Shown piece by piece: positions 22,525-31,874 of a stretch of 64,000 nt of DNA. The notes beneath the pieces are model-generated. The model ran no database searches. It saw only the letters and a program-made list of their open reading frames with translations, and was not told the origin of the DNA. The stretch is from assembly GCF_024197615.1 (NCBI RefSeq), contig NZ_JAKUKE010000001.1:769029-833028 (forward strand). Reading direction: 5' to 3'. This stretch comes from Desulfuromonas sp. KJ2020 (GTDB taxonomy: Bacteria > Desulfobacterota > Desulfuromonadia > Desulfuromonadales > SZUA-540). Both the position numbers and the translations under genes were made by a program. Numbering within the stretch: the stretch's first letter is position 1; every line of letters starts with the position of its first letter.

Positions 22525-23099
22525 TGTAATTCTCCCACCTTTTGAATATATTCATTCACCAGACGTTTTTGATCGTCTCCGGTAACCTTTTGGGTGAGCA
22601 GATCCCTCGCTATCTCGATAGCCATATTGGTCGCCTCCTGCCGGAGTTCAGCTTTGGCCTTGGCTATTTCCCGAGAAGCAGCTTTCTCTGCGTCCTGACT
22701 GATTTTTTCTGCCATTTCTTTCGCTTCGGCGATAATCCGGTCACGCTCCAGCTCGCCCTCGCGTTTGATCGAAGCATAGATGTCGTCGATCTCTGCGGAA
22801 GCCTTGGTCAGCTTTTCATCATACTCCGCATAACGTGCTTCGGCCTTCTCCTTGGCGTCCTGGGCCTCCTTAAGGGCTTTTTCAATCCCTTCACGGCGCC
22901 CCGCCAGCCCTTTGCGAATAGGCTTGGTTACGAAATAGGCCAGCAGCCCGAAGGTAACCGCGAAATTGAACATGCGGTAAAGAAAGTCCTTGATGAGAAC
23001 ACCGCTATCCACGTGATGAGCGTCACCGGCGGCGACCGCGACAGAAGCGGAAACAATAAGCAGCAGGGCTGCCGTGGAAGATATGATTTTTTTATTCAT
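22521..23099 (-). CDS. atpF: ATP synthase F0 subunit b
   Basis: Stator subunit, 192 residues from the ATG at 23099, chosen because AGAGGGA precedes it at good spacing; an upstream ATG at 23120 lacks this. An N-terminal hydrophobic stretch (about 5-25) resembles a signal or extra helix, and a second (about 40-62) is the b-type membrane anchor (FNFAVTFGLLAYFVTKPI). A long charged coiled coil follows. It directly follows the b' gene, as in other bacteria with heterodimeric stators. Confidence 0.93.
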   Translation of the reverse strand: MNKKIISSTAALLLIVSASVAVAAGDAHHVDSGVLIKDFLYRMFNFAVTFGLLAYFVTKPIRKGLAGRREGIEKALKEAQDAKEKAEARYAEYDEKLTKASAEIDDIYASIKREGELERDRIIAEAKEMAEKISQDAEKAASREIAKAKAELRQEATNMAIEIARDLLTQKVTGDDQKRLVNEYIQKVGELH

Positions 23100-23119
23100 C
23101 AAAATCCCTCTAAAGTTCA

Positions 23120-23545
23120 TTACAGGCTCCTTCCCAGGAGTTTGGCAGCAATATCGGACGCCAAAGCCTCCGCATCGGATCTCAGGGCTTTACGCGCTTC
23201 GTCTGCCTCGCCGGCAACTTTTACCTTCATGGATTCCAAAGTTTCTGTAGCACTCTGCCGGGCGGCCGAAAGGATTTCCGTTTCCTTGGCTACCGCCTCC
23301 TCTTTCATGGTCGCCTTTTCTTTGCCGGCGGTGATTTTGGCTTCCTGCAGTTTTTCCTGATAGGCAGCCATTTTTTCTTCAACCTGAACAGCCAGATCCT
23401 TAGCCCGCTGATGGGAACCATCGACGGTTTCCTTGCGCTTTTGCAGCATGCTGCGAAGCGGTTTATAAAGGATAAAGTTCAGCGCAACCATCAAAACGAC
23501 AAAGTTGACAAACTGGACAATTATGGTTCCGTTGATTTCAATCAC
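23120..23545 (-). CDS. ATP synthase F0 subunit b'
   Basis: Second b-type stator subunit, 141 residues. It has one N-terminal membrane helix (IVQFVNFVVLMVALNFIL, about 9-26) and then a charged coiled coil to the C-terminus. It opens the operon b'-b-delta-alpha-gamma-beta-epsilon; subunits a and c (atpB, atpE) are not in this window and are presumably encoded elsewhere, as in Geobacter. A palindrome like the GntR operator lies 43 bases upstream of the start. Confidence 0.9.
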   Translation of the reverse strand: MIEINGTIIVQFVNFVVLMVALNFILYKPLRSMLQKRKETVDGSHQRAKDLAVQVEEKMAAYQEKLQEAKITAGKEKATMKEEAVAKETEILSAARQSATETLESMKVKVAGEADEARKALRSDAEALASDIAAKLLGRSL

Positions 23546-23587
23546 AGCAATACCTCATAAACGTCTTTGGGCGTTTGTTTAAATATT

Positions 23588-23602
23588 CGTATACTGTATA
23601 CA
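23588..23602. promoter_or_regulatory. Putative GntR operator upstream of the ATP synthase operon
   Basis: The sequence CGTATACTGTATACA matches the reverse complement of the 15-base palindrome in the GntR gene's own promoter at 14 of 15 positions. It lies 43 bases ahead of the b' start. An exact TTGACA on the minus strand occurs at 23676-23671 but lacks a good -10 box, so the operon's promoter is not clearly placed. Confidence 0.5.
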
Positions 23603-23753
23603 GGGGAACAGGAGGGTTATAGACCCCCCGGGGGCTAAATCGGGCAATAGCTATCACATGACCCATGTTATGTCAAGGTCTTTTGCCCATGTCCGGGGAA
23701 AGGCTCCCTTGTGGCGCACCTTGATGCCCCGCTATTTTTTTTCGGATCTGGTT

Positions 23754-24161
23754 TTATTTGTCTTTGACAGGCGTGGGGGTTGCCCCTTTTTCCACTTTCA
23801 TGCTGATGTTGCTGTTGACCCGGACACCCTCTTCAACGATCAGCACCGGCGTCTCGATATTACCCTCCACCATCGCCGGGTTACGTAGTTCGACGCGACT
23901 GGAGGCTTTAATATTTCCCTTGAAACGACCACTCAGTATAAGGCTTCCAACCGTTATCTCGGCTTGAATGTCAGCCGCCTCTCCCACAATCAACGTATCT
24001 TTTGAGGCAATTTCTCCTCGAAAGGCTCCATCCAGTCGGACAATGTCGTCAAAAACAAGCTTGCCCTCAAATTCGCTACCGGGTCCAAGGAAGGCCTTTA
24101 TCTCGCGCTTTTCAATGGGCGTTTCTTTTTTCATCGCGTTATCTTCCTTTTTAGTAAACAT
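23754..24161 (-). CDS. Bactofilin family cytoskeletal protein
   Basis: A polymer-forming bactofilin, 135 residues. The core (about 25-120) is a beta-helix of repeated short strands such as FEGKLVFDDIVRLDGAFRGE and GSLILSGRFKGNI, with short charged tails at both ends. It is encoded 26 bases downstream of parB in the same direction. In Myxococcus, bactofilins interact with the ParABS machinery, so a link to chromosome segregation is plausible here but unproven. Confidence 0.92.
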   Translation of the reverse strand: MFTKKEDNAMKKETPIEKREIKAFLGPGSEFEGKLVFDDIVRLDGAFRGEIASKDTLIVGEAADIQAEITVGSLILSGRFKGNIKASSRVELRNPAMVEGNIETPVLIVEEGVRVNSNISMKVEKGATPTPVKDK

Positions 24162-24187
24162 GGCAGAGAGACTCCCCTCTAACTAAT

Positions 24188-25042
24188 CTATAAAGTGAGG
24201 CCCAAGACTTCCATTAATCTTTCCAGCTCTTGCGGCGAAAAATAAGTGATTTCAATTTTGCCGCCTTTGCCTTTGGCCGAAATTTTTACCTGAGTCCCCA
24301 AGGCTCTTTTCAGCTCTCCAGCCAGATGGACCAACTCCGGGTTTTCCACCTGCTTCGTTTTCGGCTTGGCGACCACCCCAAAACTCTTTATTTTCTTTAC
24401 CAGCGCTTCCGTTTCCCGAACAGAGAGCTTTTTCTCCAAAACCTGGTTTCTGGCTTCGACGATATCCTCATCCGACTCAAGCGAAAGCAGGCTTCGTGCG
24501 TGGCCCATAGTCAGACGGCTGCTCAACACATCGTCACGAACAGGATCCGGCAGCCTTAGCAGCCGCAGCGAGTTGGCCACGGTCGACCGGTCTTTGCCAA
24601 CCCTTCGCGCGACTTCTTCCTGTGAAAGATCGAAACCATCCATAAGGTTTCGATAGGCTTCGGCCTCTTCAATGGGGTTCAAATCCTCCCGCTGGATGTT
24701 TTCTATCAGGGCCACTTCCAGGGCCCAGTCTTCCGACACATCCTGAATAACGACGGGAATCTCTCGCAATCCCGCCTTTTGGGCAGCTCTCCACCGGCGC
24801 TCTCCCGCTATGATCTGATAAGAATCCTCGACTCTCCGGACCACGAGAGGTTGAATGACCCCCTTCTCCTTGACCGAGGCGACGAGTTCGGCCATTTTTT
24901 CATCGTTAAAAGTTTTGCGGGGCTGTTTGCTGTGCGGTTTTAGCTCTTCGATGGGACATAGAAAATACTTCCGCCCCCCTTCCTGGGTGGCGGAATTGAG
25001 CAAAGCGCCTATTCCTTTTCCCAGCGCCGGACGTTTGGCCAT
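24188..25042 (-). CDS. parB: Chromosome partitioning protein ParB
   Basis: A CTP-dependent DNA clamp that loads at parS sites, 284 residues. The ParB/Srx-type domain carries the GERRWRAA motif (about 76-83) and ENIQREDLNPIEEA, followed by a helix-turn-helix (about 135-190) with SQEEVARRVGKDRSTVAN, and a C-terminal dimerisation domain. It begins one base after the parA stop. A perfect parS site is present at 28479-28494. Confidence 0.97.
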   Translation of the reverse strand: MAKRPALGKGIGALLNSATQEGGRKYFLCPIEELKPHSKQPRKTFNDEKMAELVASVKEKGVIQPLVVRRVEDSYQIIAGERRWRAAQKAGLREIPVVIQDVSEDWALEVALIENIQREDLNPIEEAEAYRNLMDGFDLSQEEVARRVGKDRSTVANSLRLLRLPDPVRDDVLSSRLTMGHARSLLSLESDEDIVEARNQVLEKKLSVRETEALVKKIKSFGVVAKPKTKQVENPELVHLAGELKRALGTQVKISAKGKGGKIEITYFSPQELERLMEVLGLTL

Positions 25043-25043
25043 A

Positions 25044-25808
25044 TCAACTCTCCATCTCTATGATTTCCTTAGCTAATTCCAAGTAAGCCATTGCTCCGCG
25101 AGAGGTGATATCGTATAAAATCACCGGTAATCCGTGGCTGGGCGCCTCGGACAGGCGAACATTTCTGGGAATCACCGAATCGAATACCTTGTCGGAGAAA
25201 TGGTTTCGTATTTCTTCACTTACCTGGTGAGACAAATTATTGCGCCCATCGAACATGGTCAGCAGAATTCCACCAATTTTCAAGCGAGGATTCAACTCTT
25301 TCTGAATAAGGCGTATGGTCTTGGTCAACTGGCTCAATCCTTCCATGGCATAAAATTCACACTGGAGCGGAATAAGAACCCTGTCGGCCGCGGTCAGAGC
25401 ATTGACCGTCAGCAACCCGAGAGAGGGCGGACAGTCGATAATAATAAAATCATACTCGGATTCTACTTCCCGCAAAACGCCCTGCAACTTTACTTCTCTG
25501 GCCAGGGCCGATACCAGTTCAATTTCAGCCCCAATAAGATCAGTATTAGCCGGCAAAATATCCAAGTTGGGCATCTGGGTGTGAAGGAGAATGTCTTTGG
25601 CTTTGGCCTCACCCAACAAGGCATTATAGATCGTCAATTCCTGAGAACCCTTATCCACGCCAAGTCCGCTGCAGGCATTCCCCTGGGGATCCATATCCAC
25701 CAGAAGTGTCTTTTTTTCAGCGGCAGCCAGTGAAGCTGACAGGTTTACAGCCGTGGTAGTCTTTCCCACTCCACCCTTCTGATTGGCTACAACAATAATA
25801 CGGGCCAT
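25044..25808 (-). CDS. parA: Chromosome partitioning ATPase ParA
   Basis: Walker-type ATPase that segregates ParB-parS complexes, 254 residues. The deviant Walker A KGGVGKTTTAVNLSASLA is near the N-terminus, and DMDPQGNACSGLG and IIIDCPPSLGLLT follow. The ATG at 25808 is preceded by GAGGAGAGACTC, which decides it over in-frame upstream starts to 25871. It sits downstream of rsmG and immediately upstream of parB. Confidence 0.97.
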   Translation of the reverse strand: MARIIVVANQKGGVGKTTTAVNLSASLAAAEKKTLLVDMDPQGNACSGLGVDKGSQELTIYNALLGEAKAKDILLHTQMPNLDILPANTDLIGAEIELVSALAREVKLQGVLREVESEYDFIIIDCPPSLGLLTVNALTAADRVLIPLQCEFYAMEGLSQLTKTIRLIQKELNPRLKIGGILLTMFDGRNNLSHQVSEEIRNHFSDKVFDSVIPRNVRLSEAPSHGLPVILYDITSRGAMAYLELAKEIIEMES

Positions 25809-25918
25809 CGAGTCTCTCCTCACCCTCATTTCAAGAGGCCAAAGATTACCACAACAGGGGTCTTCGTCCAAGAAAAAAGCCCTTTATTACAAGGTCTTAT
25901 TTCACTTCAAGATATAGT

Positions 25919-26608
25919 CTATCCTGCCGACAAACCACAAGATCTTGGGCTCACCAACCCCTCTTGAAACACCAAAAGGGTTCTCTTCGCCCCGGAAAAA
26001 GGTAGTTCCAGGCATTTTATTTCCAGACAACTCACACCCAACTCCTGGAGCCAGGGACGGTTGGACTCATATTCGGCCTCGCCCTCCGGGCCCTTCATAC
26101 TAACAATGCGGCCGCCCGGCTTAAGGAAGGGAAGGGCGAACTGTATGAAGGTTCTTAAGTCTGAAAAAGCCCTGGAAATGACGACATCAAAAGCATGGTC
26201 CATCTCTTCCCTGGACGACAAAATCTCGGCCCGCCCGTGACAGGACTCGATACCAGAAAGTTTCTGACTACGACATACATGACGTTGAAATAGAATTTTT
26301 TTTTGGATGGCATCAACCAGGACGACCTGTAACTCGGGCAAGACAATCTTCAGAGGGATACCAGGGAGCCCAGCCCCTGAGCCCAAATCAAGGAGATTTT
26401 TTCTCCCAGAAACGAGTGGACAAACCGTCAAGGAGTCAACAAGGTGCTTCTCAATCGCTTCACTTCTGTCTTTGATGGCGGTTAGGTTTATTTTTTTATT
26501 CCATGCCAGCATCTCATCGAGGTAACTCAGCAGAGCTCCTACTTGTGAACCAGACAGCTTCACGCCAAACCTAGAGGCTCCCTCCTGCAAAAGGGTCTCA
26601 TCTTTCAC
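25919..26608 (-). CDS. rsmG: 16S rRNA (guanine-N7)-methyltransferase
   Basis: SAM-dependent methyltransferase that modifies G527 of 16S rRNA, 229 residues. The SAM-binding motif LLDLGSGAGLPGIPL is at about 68-82 and VVISRAFSDLRTF later. The start overlaps the mnmG stop by 4 bases (ATGA), the widespread gidA-gidB arrangement near oriC. Confidence 0.96.
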   Translation of the reverse strand: MKDETLLQEGASRFGVKLSGSQVGALLSYLDEMLAWNKKINLTAIKDRSEAIEKHLVDSLTVCPLVSGRKNLLDLGSGAGLPGIPLKIVLPELQVVLVDAIQKKILFQRHVCRSQKLSGIESCHGRAEILSSREEMDHAFDVVISRAFSDLRTFIQFALPFLKPGGRIVSMKGPEGEAEYESNRPWLQELGVSCLEIKCLELPFSGAKRTLLVFQEGLVSPRSCGLSAG

Positions 26609-28479
26609 TTGTGGCGCCTCAAGAGGATGGTCAAAATCGCGATGGCAGCCGGGGTAACTCCCGGAATTCTTGCAGCCTGCCCCAAATTTACAGGCCGAAC
26701 CCTTTCCAGCTTCTCCCTGACCTCCGCTGTTAAACCTGACACGGCCCGATAATCGAAGCTTTCGGGAATCAAAACTTCCTCCGTTTTTCTAAATCGCTTG
26801 ACCTGCTCTTCCTGTCGTCGGATATAGCCCTCGTATTTAACCTCAACCTCCAAAAGGTTCAATACCGCTGGTTCCAACAAAGCCAAATCAGGCGCCAAAA
26901 ACTTCACATCCTCAATCGCCAACTCTGGCCGACGCAGAAGCTCTTCCAGAGTGAGGGCGTTTTTCAATTCTTCCAAACCCAACCTAGCAGAAACCTCCCT
27001 ATCTGCAGGTGTAATGCGGTTTCGCTGGAGAGTTGTTCTTCCCTTTGCCAAAGCCTCCATCTTGTCATTAAATGAGCGCCATCGTTCCCCATCAACAAGC
27101 CCAACCTTCTGGCCCACTGGCGTTAAACGCTGGTCAGCATTATCTTCACGCAGCAACAGTCGATGCTCTGCCCGAGAAGTGAACATCCGATAAGGCTCCT
27201 GCGTCCCCTTATTCACAAGATCATCGATCAGCACGCCAAGATAACCCTGGTCTCGGCCTATAACTACCTCATCATGACCCTTGGCAAACAGCGCGGCATT
27301 GATACCCGCAAGCAATCCCTGGGCGGCGGCCTCTTCATACCCCGAAGTCCCGTTGATCTGACCGGCATGGTAAAGACCTGTTATTTCTTTGGTGGCAAGA
27401 GTCGGTTTCAGTTGGATTGGATCCACGAAATCATACTCGATTGCGTAGCCGGGACGCATTATTTCGACATTTTCAAGACCTTCAATGGTCCGCAGAAAAG
27501 CGAGCTGCACATCGGGAGGCAACGATGTTGATACGCCATTGGGGTAAATCTCCAAACTATCCAAGCCCTCCGGCTCCAAAAACACTTGGTGCTGAGCCTT
27601 TTCACGAAAGCGAACAACCTTGTCTTCAATAGAAGGACAATACCTGGCACCAACCCCCTCAATAACCCCCGAGTACATCGGGGACCGACCCAAGTTATTG
27701 AGAATGATTTCGTGGGTTTTTTCGTTTGTATAGGTGATAAAACAGGGCCTCTTATTTACCGGTCTGTGCTTGGGAACAAAAGAAAAAGGCTCAAAAAACT
27801 CATCACCCCACTGTTGCTCAAGACGTGTAAAATCGATACTTGCCGCAGACAATCGCGCCGGCGTTCCGGTCTTGAGACGCCCTACCGAAAAACCCAAAGA
27901 CTTCAACTGAGCTGACAGCCCCTCCGAAGAGGGTTCGCCTGCTCGCCCCCCAGGATAATTCTGCATACCCACATGAATCAATCCCCGCATAAATGTGCCG
28001 GTAGTCAACACAACGGATCTCGATTGGAAAACAATCCCTTCGCGCGTCTCTACCCCGGACACACCCTGCCCATCCAACATGAGACGAACCACAACCCCCT
28101 GCTTGAGGTCGAGGCCTGGCGTTTGCTCGACCACACCCTTCATTCGCCGACTATAAAGGTAGCGGTCAGCCTGCGCTCTCGACGCTCTTACAGCCGGCCC
28201 CTTTTTTGTATTCAGGGTCCGGAACTGTATTCCGGTCGCATCGATATTTCTCGCCATCTCACCCCCGAGCGCATCAACCTCCTTGACCAGGTGCCCCTTA
28301 GCCAACCCCCCAACAGCAGGGTTACACGACATCTGGGCAACCGCATCAAGACTGATGTTCAACAAAAGAGTGACACACCCCATACGAGCAGCAGCAAGGG
28401 CCGCCTCACAACCAGCATGGCCAGCACCCACCACGATTACATCATAGATTTTCCCATAATCACTTTTCATGACGACCAT
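26605..28479 (-). CDS. mnmG: tRNA uridine-5-carboxymethylaminomethyl synthesis enzyme MnmG
   Basis: FAD-dependent partner of MnmE in modification of U34 in certain tRNAs, 624 residues. The FAD-binding GAGHAGCEAALAAARMG lies near the N-terminus, with SCNPAVGGLAKGHLVKE, TGTFMRGLIHVG and the C-terminal GYIRRQEEQV helices. The ATG at 28479 touches the end of the parS palindrome; a second in-frame ATG at 28470 is equally possible because neither has a strong ribosome-binding site. Confidence 0.96.
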   Translation of the reverse strand: MVVMKSDYGKIYDVIVVGAGHAGCEAALAAARMGCVTLLLNISLDAVAQMSCNPAVGGLAKGHLVKEVDALGGEMARNIDATGIQFRTLNTKKGPAVRASRAQADRYLYSRRMKGVVEQTPGLDLKQGVVVRLMLDGQGVSGVETREGIVFQSRSVVLTTGTFMRGLIHVGMQNYPGGRAGEPSSEGLSAQLKSLGFSVGRLKTGTPARLSAASIDFTRLEQQWGDEFFEPFSFVPKHRPVNKRPCFITYTNEKTHEIILNNLGRSPMYSGVIEGVGARYCPSIEDKVVRFREKAQHQVFLEPEGLDSLEIYPNGVSTSLPPDVQLAFLRTIEGLENVEIMRPGYAIEYDFVDPIQLKPTLATKEITGLYHAGQINGTSGYEEAAAQGLLAGINAALFAKGHDEVVIGRDQGYLGVLIDDLVNKGTQEPYRMFTSRAEHRLLLREDNADQRLTPVGQKVGLVDGERWRSFNDKMEALAKGRTTLQRNRITPADREVSARLGLEELKNALTLEELLRRPELAIEDVKFLAPDLALLEPAVLNLLEVEVKYEGYIRRQEEQVKRFRKTEEVLIPESFDYRAVSGLTAEVREKLERVRPVNLGQAARIPGVTPAAIAILTILLRRHK

Positions 28480-28494
28480 GTTTCACGTGAAACA
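28479..28494. other. parS centromere site
   Basis: The 16-base palindrome TGTTTCACGTGAAACA matches the bacterial chromosomal parS consensus exactly. It lies in the 17-base gap between mnmE and mnmG, about 5.6 kb from oriC and close to parA and parB. This is the expected location for a ParB loading site. Confidence 0.95.
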
Positions 28495-28496
28495 GT

Positions 28497-29864
28497 TTAT
28501 TTTCCGATACAGAACTTACTGAAAATACAGTTCAAAACATCATCAGGGGTGGTCTCGCCGGTGATCTCACCGAGGTGGGATATCGCCTCGCGGAGGTCCA
28601 TTGCCAGGAATTCGGAAGAGAAGTTTCCTGTGGCATTTTCCAGAAAACCTTGAAGACTTTGGCGGCAGCGTAGAAGAGACTGGAAATGTCGACGATCAGA
28701 AAGCATAAAGGACTCGCGCTCCTCCTGAGACCTGTCCTTAAGGATGATTTGCTTAATGCGCTTAATGAGTTCATTGATACCCTCGCCGGTGCGTACAGAA
28801 ACGCTGACATGGGGTATCGCAGAAAATAGAGGGTCCAGTGAGGCCGGGGAAAGGTCGGCTTTATTTACGACCAGAAGTGAGGGGATATTCTCAAGCAAAT
28901 TCAGTGCGAGACGATCATCGGGGGTAATCCCGATATGTCCGTCGACAACCAATAAAACAAGATCGGCGCCGGCAATTTTATCTTTGGCTCGCTTAACACC
29001 TTCAGCCTCGACTATATCTTCCGTGTGTCGAACACCGGCGGTATCTATGAGCCGCAAGGATAAACCGTCCAACAGAACCGTTTCCTCAAGGGTGTCTCGG
29101 GTAGTCCCGGCCACATCCGTAACAATCGCCCGCGATTCACCTAAAAAGGCATTTAGAAGAGAACTTTTACCGACATTAGGACGACCGAAAATTAATACAG
29201 AGACCCCTTCCCGTATGACCCGACCGGAGTTAAAAGTAGACAATAAGTGATCAATATCTTCTACTAACTGGTGAACCTGAAGGGAGATGCCATCAAAGGT
29301 TTTAGGATCGATTTCATCTTCAGGAAAATCAATATCAGCTTCCACGTGTGACAAGACGTCGAGAAGGGTGTTTTTGTACTGCAAAAGTGACCGATGCAAT
29401 TTGCCTTGAAGTTGACTAACCGCTATACGTGCGGCGCCCTCACTCCGAGACCTGATGAGATCAACGATAGCTTCAGCACGAGTTAGATCAATACGGCCGT
29501 TTAAAAAGGCGCGATAAGTAAATTCTCCTGGGGAGGCGAGTCGGGCCCCAGACTCAATTAAAAGGTCGAGAATCTGCGTGACCACGACGGATCCACCGTG
29601 GCAATGAATTTCTACAACGTCTTCCCTGGTGAAAGACTTAGGACCACGCATGAGCACGGCCATAACTTCATCAATCATAAGGCCATTCGCTTTTTGGATA
29701 TGGCCGTAGTAGAGATGATGCGTGGACAGGTTGTCAACGGGTTGGCTGGGAAAAAAGCAGGTTTTTAGAATAGTTTCGCTCAAAGGCCCCGACATTCTGA
29801 TGATGGCAATACCACCTTCACCAACAGCGGTGGCCGGAGCTGCAATTGTATCCTCTGAATACAC
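28497..29864 (-). CDS. mnmE: tRNA modification GTPase MnmE
   Basis: GTPase that acts with MnmG on tRNA U34, 455 residues. It has an N-terminal folate-binding domain (EDTIAAPATAVGEGGIAIIR), the inserted G domain with G1 GRPNVGKSSLLNAF (about 224), the DTAG motif in LIDTAGVRHT, NKAD, and the C-terminal CIFSKFCIGK with the family's CxGK end. It precedes the parS site and mnmG. The jag/R3H gene often found between yidC and mnmE is absent. Confidence 0.97.
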   Translation of the reverse strand: MYSEDTIAAPATAVGEGGIAIIRMSGPLSETILKTCFFPSQPVDNLSTHHLYYGHIQKANGLMIDEVMAVLMRGPKSFTREDVVEIHCHGGSVVVTQILDLLIESGARLASPGEFTYRAFLNGRIDLTRAEAIVDLIRSRSEGAARIAVSQLQGKLHRSLLQYKNTLLDVLSHVEADIDFPEDEIDPKTFDGISLQVHQLVEDIDHLLSTFNSGRVIREGVSVLIFGRPNVGKSSLLNAFLGESRAIVTDVAGTTRDTLEETVLLDGLSLRLIDTAGVRHTEDIVEAEGVKRAKDKIAGADLVLLVVDGHIGITPDDRLALNLLENIPSLLVVNKADLSPASLDPLFSAIPHVSVSVRTGEGINELIKRIKQIILKDRSQEERESFMLSDRRHFQSLLRCRQSLQGFLENATGNFSSEFLAMDLREAISHLGEITGETTPDDVLNCIFSKFCIGK

Positions 29865-30024
29865 CTTTACCCTCGCACAAGAGACGCCATGAGACAGGAA
29901 AAGTCAAACAGCCCCTCCCCAAAAATACCTAAAAAACCCTACAACAGAAGAAGGTGTTTTAAAGAAATGATTTCCAACCAGGTACCCTTACAAACGTGAG
30001 ATAAAAAACCAATCCCAGAGATTG

Positions 30025-31638
30025 CTAGATTTTTACGGCAGATTTATTAATCAGATATTGTTGCAAAATAGTGAGAACATTATTTACGAGCCAATAAATA
30101 ACCAGTCCAGAAGGGAAATTAAGAAAAAGAAAAGTGAAAACAATGGGCATGACCATGAAAATTTTAGCCTGGGTAGGATCCATGGTCGAGGGAGTCATTT
30201 TCTGCTGCAAGAACATGGTACCGCCCATAATAATAGGGGTAATATAGTAAGGGTCTTTGGCAGAAAGGTCGGTTATCCAGAACGCAAAGGGTGCGTGTCT
30301 TAAATCTATATTTCCAAGCAGAACCTTATAGAGTGCAAAAAAGACTGGAATCTGTATAAGCATGGGAAGGCACCCCCCTAAAGGATTGACCCTTTTTGTT
30401 TTATAAAGTTCCATAATTTCGCGGTTAAGACGCTCTTTATCATTCTTGAACTTTTCCCTGATTTTTTGCATCTCAGGTTGCAGGGTCTGCATGGCCTTCA
30501 TAGAAGAATAACTCTTCTGGGTTAAGGGCCAGAAAACTATTTTAATAACAACAGTTAACAAAATGATGGCGACACCGTAGTTCCCGACAAAGCTATAAAA
30601 GAAGTTCAGGACGAAAAGCAGGGGCCTGGCAATAAAATCAAAAATACCGAAATCGATAATTTCAGAAAGACGATAATTGACCGATTCAAGAATACCAGGG
30701 TCGCGAGGACCCATATAAACAAAGTAGTCGAATGAAACAGATGTCTGTGGCAGAAGGGTCTGGAGGGGCGCCTTGACTTGATTTAATATGGAATTTCCCT
30801 CACGGTAAATTTTTAGACTTTCGAGGGCATTATCCAATGGAACAATAGCAGACATGAAGTACTCGTCTTCAAAAGCTGTCCAGATAATATCGTCACCATA
30901 CTCAACGGTCTCTTCAATAGCTTTCTTTTTGACAGTATCAACGTCATCTTTGACCAAAGTAGCGGGACCAACGAAGGAAAGACTGGAAGACTCGTTAAGC
31001 CTTTCGAAAGGGTTTACCAGTGACAGGGAAATCTTCCCATCAACGGTTTTGTCAGAATTATTGTAGACAAGAATCTGAGTGGGAAAATGATATCCACTCC
31101 CTTCAAGAGAGTATTTTTTAACCAGGGTGATCCCGTGATCATTTACAACCTGAAATGAAAGTTCTTTTTTGTCTCCCGGTTTTATATAAATGTAGTCTTC
31201 TTCAACATTAGCCTGAAAAAGATCATCTTTTCTAAAAAAGAGAAAACCTTCCCCAGCACTGGTAAGGGTAGGCTGCAAAGGATTTAACACCAAATTAACA
31301 AAACCAGCCCCTTCTTTAGCTGTCTCTTTATATTTTTTTAACTGAAAACTCTTTAAATTGGCTCCGGCATTAGAGAAAACGGCGATATAATTATCAGTTT
31401 CCACCGTAATTTCACGAATTTTGATGTCTTTTAGGGTATGATCCGAGACCGGGAGTGTATCTCTCACCATTTTTGGTTCAAGAGAAGCTGAAACCACTGT
31501 CTTGACCTGCTTCTCGTTGGAAGAAACAGTTTCAGACTGAACTGATGCTTGATCAACCTGGGTTTGAGAATAAAGGGTAAAACCAACCCAGACAACCAGC
31601 ATAAGAACCAGGGCAATAATAGTATTTTTATTTTCCAT
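30025..31638 (-). CDS. yidC: Membrane protein insertase YidC
   Basis: Inner-membrane insertase/foldase, 537 residues. It has an N-terminal membrane helix (about 6-22), a large periplasmic domain (about 50-340) and a C-terminal core of five helices with FFYSFVGNYGVAIILLTVVI, NPLGGCLPMLIQIPVFFALY and FPSGLVIYWLVNN. The C-terminus is short. The ATG at 31638 follows CTGGAGAACGTG. It is encoded 21 bases after yidD. Confidence 0.97.
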   Translation of the reverse strand: MENKNTIIALVLMLVVWVGFTLYSQTQVDQASVQSETVSSNEKQVKTVVSASLEPKMVRDTLPVSDHTLKDIKIREITVETDNYIAVFSNAGANLKSFQLKKYKETAKEGAGFVNLVLNPLQPTLTSAGEGFLFFRKDDLFQANVEEDYIYIKPGDKKELSFQVVNDHGITLVKKYSLEGSGYHFPTQILVYNNSDKTVDGKISLSLVNPFERLNESSSLSFVGPATLVKDDVDTVKKKAIEETVEYGDDIIWTAFEDEYFMSAIVPLDNALESLKIYREGNSILNQVKAPLQTLLPQTSVSFDYFVYMGPRDPGILESVNYRLSEIIDFGIFDFIARPLLFVLNFFYSFVGNYGVAIILLTVVIKIVFWPLTQKSYSSMKAMQTLQPEMQKIREKFKNDKERLNREIMELYKTKRVNPLGGCLPMLIQIPVFFALYKVLLGNIDLRHAPFAFWITDLSAKDPYYITPIIMGGTMFLQQKMTPSTMDPTQAKIFMVMPIVFTFLFLNFPSGLVIYWLVNNVLTILQQYLINKSAVKI

Positions 31639-31659
31639 ATCACGTTCTCCAGAAAAACA

Positions 31660-31869
31660 TCAGGCGGGATCATAACCCCCGGGATGAAAAGGGTGACATT
31701 TCATTAAACGAATGAAAATTTTGAATAGGCCTTTCAAAAATCCATATTTTTCAAGACATTGAATGGCATATGAACTACAAGAGGGATAAAAACGGCAGGA
31801 AGGCGCCTTTAACGGCGATATAAAAATCTGGTAAAGTCGAAGAAAGGCAATTAAGAGTTTCCTAACCAT
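31660..31869 (-). CDS. yidD: Membrane protein insertion efficiency factor
   Basis: A 69-residue peripheral membrane protein of the YidD family. The signature [20 protein letters not shown] with conserved Cys residues, and [12 protein letters not shown] at the C-terminus, are typical. It lies between rnpA and yidC, its usual place. Confidence 0.95.
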   Translation of the reverse strand: MVRKLLIAFLRLYQIFISPLKAPSCRFYPSCSSYAIQCLEKYGFLKGLFKIFIRLMKCHPFHPGGYDPA

Positions 31870-31874
31870 AGAGA

